Shown in pieces: positions 62,207 to 64,000 of a stretch of DNA of 64,000 nucleotides. The notes under the pieces are model-generated. The model searched no databases. It was not told the origin of the DNA and was given only the letters and a program-made list of their open reading frames with translations. This DNA is from Aquimarina sp. AU58 (lineage in GTDB: Bacteria; Bacteroidota; Bacteroidia; Flavobacteriales; Flavobacteriaceae). A program made the translations under genes and the position numbers. Positions within the stretch are counted from its first letter, which is position 1; every line of letters starts with the position of its first letter. The DNA is taken from positions 254,523-318,522 of the forward strand of contig NZ_OMPD01000007.1 of the NCBI RefSeq assembly GCF_900312745.1, given 5' to 3'.

Positions 62207-63277
62207 ATGATTTCTAAAGAGTTTGTATTAAAAATAATTGTAGAATTATTACTTCATATCACCTTTTGGATTGTAGTATTGGTTTGCTATACCTATTTCT
62301 TTGGGCATAATACAGACAACATAAGTTATGTTTTTTCTTTTTCGTTATTCTTAATGCCGGTAACCATTGGGACTACCTATACTGTAATTAACCATCTCAT
62401 TCCTAAATATCTATTAAAAGAGAAGTATTTACTATTCTTATTATACTGCATATATACTATCATTATTTCTGCTTTTTTTATCACTATTTCATTCTTTTAT
62501 GGATTGATTTTTTTATCATCCCTAAAATTAGAAGGCATGGCCCCTATGACCAGAAGTCCTTTTTTTCTGTTTATTGCGGTATATTTTGTAGTCTTTGTTG
62601 CTAGTGCTTTTAGTTTGGTACGACATAATTATAAATCAAACTCAGCAAACCGAGAACTGCAACATAAAGTCTTAGAGGCTCAACTTAAACTTAAAGAACA
62701 AGAATTACATTATCTCAAAATGCAAATTCATCCTCATTTTTTATTCAATACGTTAAACACGATGTATGGATTTGCGCTAAAAAAATCTGAAGAAACTCCA
62801 GAAATGATCTTGAGGCTTTCGAACCTATTAGATTACCTCTTATATCAGGTAGATAAACCTTTGGTATCATTAAAACAAGAATTAGATCATATCAAAGACT
62901 ATGTTACCTTAGAAAAAATGCGATTTAATGATACACTAGATGTAACTATGAATTTTGAAAATGTAAACGATTCTATTCATATTGCTCCTATGCTGTTAAT
63001 TCCGTTTGTAGAAAATAGTTTTAAGCATGGACAAATACGAAATAAAAAACTCTCTATTTATATGAAACTAACCCATATAGATAACGTAGTACATTTTTGT
63101 ATAAAAAATTCAATTTATAGTTCTTCTGAAAATGACCCAGATGGTATTGGTTTATCTAACATCAAAAAAAGGCTTTCCTCATTGTATGCTGATAATCATG
63201 AGTTACTAATTTCTATAGATGAGCAGTGGCATAGTGTCGAATTAAATCTAAATACTTCTAAAACAAAAAACCTATGA
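62207..63277 (+). CDS. LytS-type sensor histidine kinase
   Basis: Membrane sensor kinase pairing with the LytTR regulator that follows. Seen: four transmembrane helices (10-30, 42-62, 75-105, 118-138), a short coiled coil, the His_kinase domain with phospho-acceptor His177 in QIHPHFLFNTLN, and an HATPase region with N-box-like IPFVENSFKHG and DGIGLSNIKKRLSSLY. Its 356 aa is typical of the LytS/YehU group. A TATTTTTG string at 62191-62198 matches the -7 consensus but is only 9 bp from the ATG. The stop overlaps the next gene's start by 4 bp. Confidence 0.92.
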   Translation: MISKEFVLKIIVELLLHITFWIVVLVCYTYFFGHNTDNISYVFSFSLFLMPVTIGTTYTVINHLIPKYLLKEKYLLFLLYCIYTIIISAFFITISFFYGLIFLSSLKLEGMAPMTRSPFFLFIAVYFVVFVASAFSLVRHNYKSNSANRELQHKVLEAQLKLKEQELHYLKMQIHPHFLFNTLNTMYGFALKKSEETPEMILRLSNLLDYLLYQVDKPLVSLKQELDHIKDYVTLEKMRFNDTLDVTMNFENVNDSIHIAPMLLIPFVENSFKHGQIRNKKLSIYMKLTHIDNVVHFCIKNSIYSSSENDPDGIGLSNIKKRLSSLYADNHELLISIDEQWHSVELNLNTSKTKNL

Positions 63278-63984
63278 GCTCCAAAATATCCTGTATCATA
63301 GTAGATGATGAACCCACAGCAAGAGAGATTATCTCCTCTCACCTGTCAAAAATTGATCGTATTGAGGTTATAGCAACGTGTAGTAACGCTCTAGAAGCGT
63401 TTAATTGTATTAATACCCAAAAAGTAGATCTTATTTTTCTAGATATAAATATGCCTGAGATTTCAGGAATTTCTTTTGCGAAATCTATTAATAAGGATAT
63501 CAAAATTATATTTACTACTGCCTATCGTGAATATGCTATTGATGGTTTTGATCTTCATGCAGTAGATTATTTATTAAAACCTATCGCTTATGAACGATTA
63601 CTAAATGCCATACATAATTATTTTGAAGTCTATCATAAGACAGAATCATCAAAAACTATTGAAACCAGTTCGAATGAATTTATTTTTGTTCGATCAGATC
63701 GAAGAATGAAAAAAGTTGATTTTGCCGAAATTATTTATATCGAAAGTTATAGTGACTATGTAAAAATCCATTGCTCATCTAATACTATTGTCTCGAGAGA
63801 AACAATAAGTACAATCGAATCCAAATTACCACAGCAATATTTTATGCGAACCCATCGATCTTATATTATTGCTATTTCGAGGATAGATTCTTTTTCTAAT
63901 GAAGAAATTATAGTTGGTAAAAACTCTATTCCTATTAGCAGAAATTACAAAGCTGAAGTATTGTCAAGATTAGAGAATATGTAA
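63274..63984 (+). CDS. LytTR family response regulator
   Basis: Transcriptional regulator phosphorylated by the adjacent kinase. Seen: receiver domain at 1-120 with acidic pair DDE (11-13), phospho-acceptor Asp57 in FLDINMPE, Thr/Lys switch residues in FTTAYREYA and YLLKPIAYERL, then a LytTR DNA-binding domain (about 138-236; FIFVRSDRRMKKVDFAEIIYIES, MRTHRSYIIAISRI, PISRNYKAEV). Its 236 aa is the usual length. It overlaps the kinase gene by 4 bp (ATGA). Targets are not apparent in this window. Confidence 0.93.
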   Translation: MSSKISCIIVDDEPTAREIISSHLSKIDRIEVIATCSNALEAFNCINTQKVDLIFLDINMPEISGISFAKSINKDIKIIFTTAYREYAIDGFDLHAVDYLLKPIAYERLLNAIHNYFEVYHKTESSKTIETSSNEFIFVRSDRRMKKVDFAEIIYIESYSDYVKIHCSSNTIVSRETISTIESKLPQQYFMRTHRSYIIAISRIDSFSNEEIIVGKNSIPISRNYKAEVLSRLENM

Positions 63985-64000
63985 GTATAAGTGTTACCAA

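Overview
The window is about 64 kb of AT-rich DNA from the chromosome of a marine-type member of the Flavobacteriaceae (Bacteroidota); Aquimarina or a close relative is my best guess, from memory of similar proteins only. The evidence is a SusC/SusD/SusE outer-membrane uptake system, many lipoproteins with a Bacteroidota-type lipobox, families such as DUF4494, DUF885 and DUF1028, -7 promoter boxes matching or close to TAnnTTTG, and dispersed intergenic repeats around the core CTTCGACAGGCTCAG. I see no rRNA, tRNA, CRISPR array or intact transposase gene.

Region 1 (1-16.9 kb) is a complete alpha-glucan (starch/maltodextrin) utilisation locus. On the minus strand an MFS sugar importer, beta-phosphoglucomutase, a GH65 maltose-phosphorylase-type enzyme and two GH13 amylases form one operon, preceded by a LacI-type regulator. 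On the plus strand lie susC, susD, susE and a third, lipoprotein GH13 amylase. A perfect 16-bp LacI-type operator precedes the susC promoter. The inferred flow is: surface amylase and SusE/SusD capture, SusC import, periplasmic GH13 cleavage, MFS import, GH65 phosphorolysis, then PgmB to glucose 6-phosphate.

Region 2 (17.5-26.1 kb, minus strand) holds a DoxX-like protein, an erythromycin-esterase-like protein, a DinB-domain secreted protein, an S9 prolyl-oligopeptidase lipoprotein, a previously unlisted 48-aa double-glycine-leader, Cys-rich peptide gene (24137-24283), and a transmembrane TPR/AraC regulator.

Region 3 (26.3-39.0 kb) is accessory DNA. It contains small hypothetical genes, a cassette bounded by 73-bp direct repeats with a 21-bp tandem array and a small HTH gene, a lipoprotein with a Gly/Ser linker and variable C-terminus followed by a possible immunity gene, a relic of a grasp-with-spasm peptide maturase, several orphan secreted proteins, a structured-RNA candidate, and a C39-peptidase ABC exporter with its HlyD partner. 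The GG-leader peptide, the relic maturase and the C39 exporter together suggest a partly decayed or dispersed ribosomal-peptide (RiPP) secretion system. This is the most interesting part of the window.

Region 4 (39-64 kb) is mostly housekeeping: DUF4494, DUF885 and CocE/NonD hydrolases, dsbD-tilS, a sigma-region-4-like protein, a leucine-rich-repeat protein, pabB with an FMN reductase, a DEAD-box helicase, a NYN/OST-HTH protein, DUF1028, a beta-lactamase-fold lipoprotein, a YdjM-like membrane hydrolase, an MsbA-type ABC exporter, a CDGSH iron-sulfur protein, an operon of PAF-acetylhydrolase-like, ExbB-like and TlpA-like proteins, and a LytS/LytTR two-component pair at the right edge.
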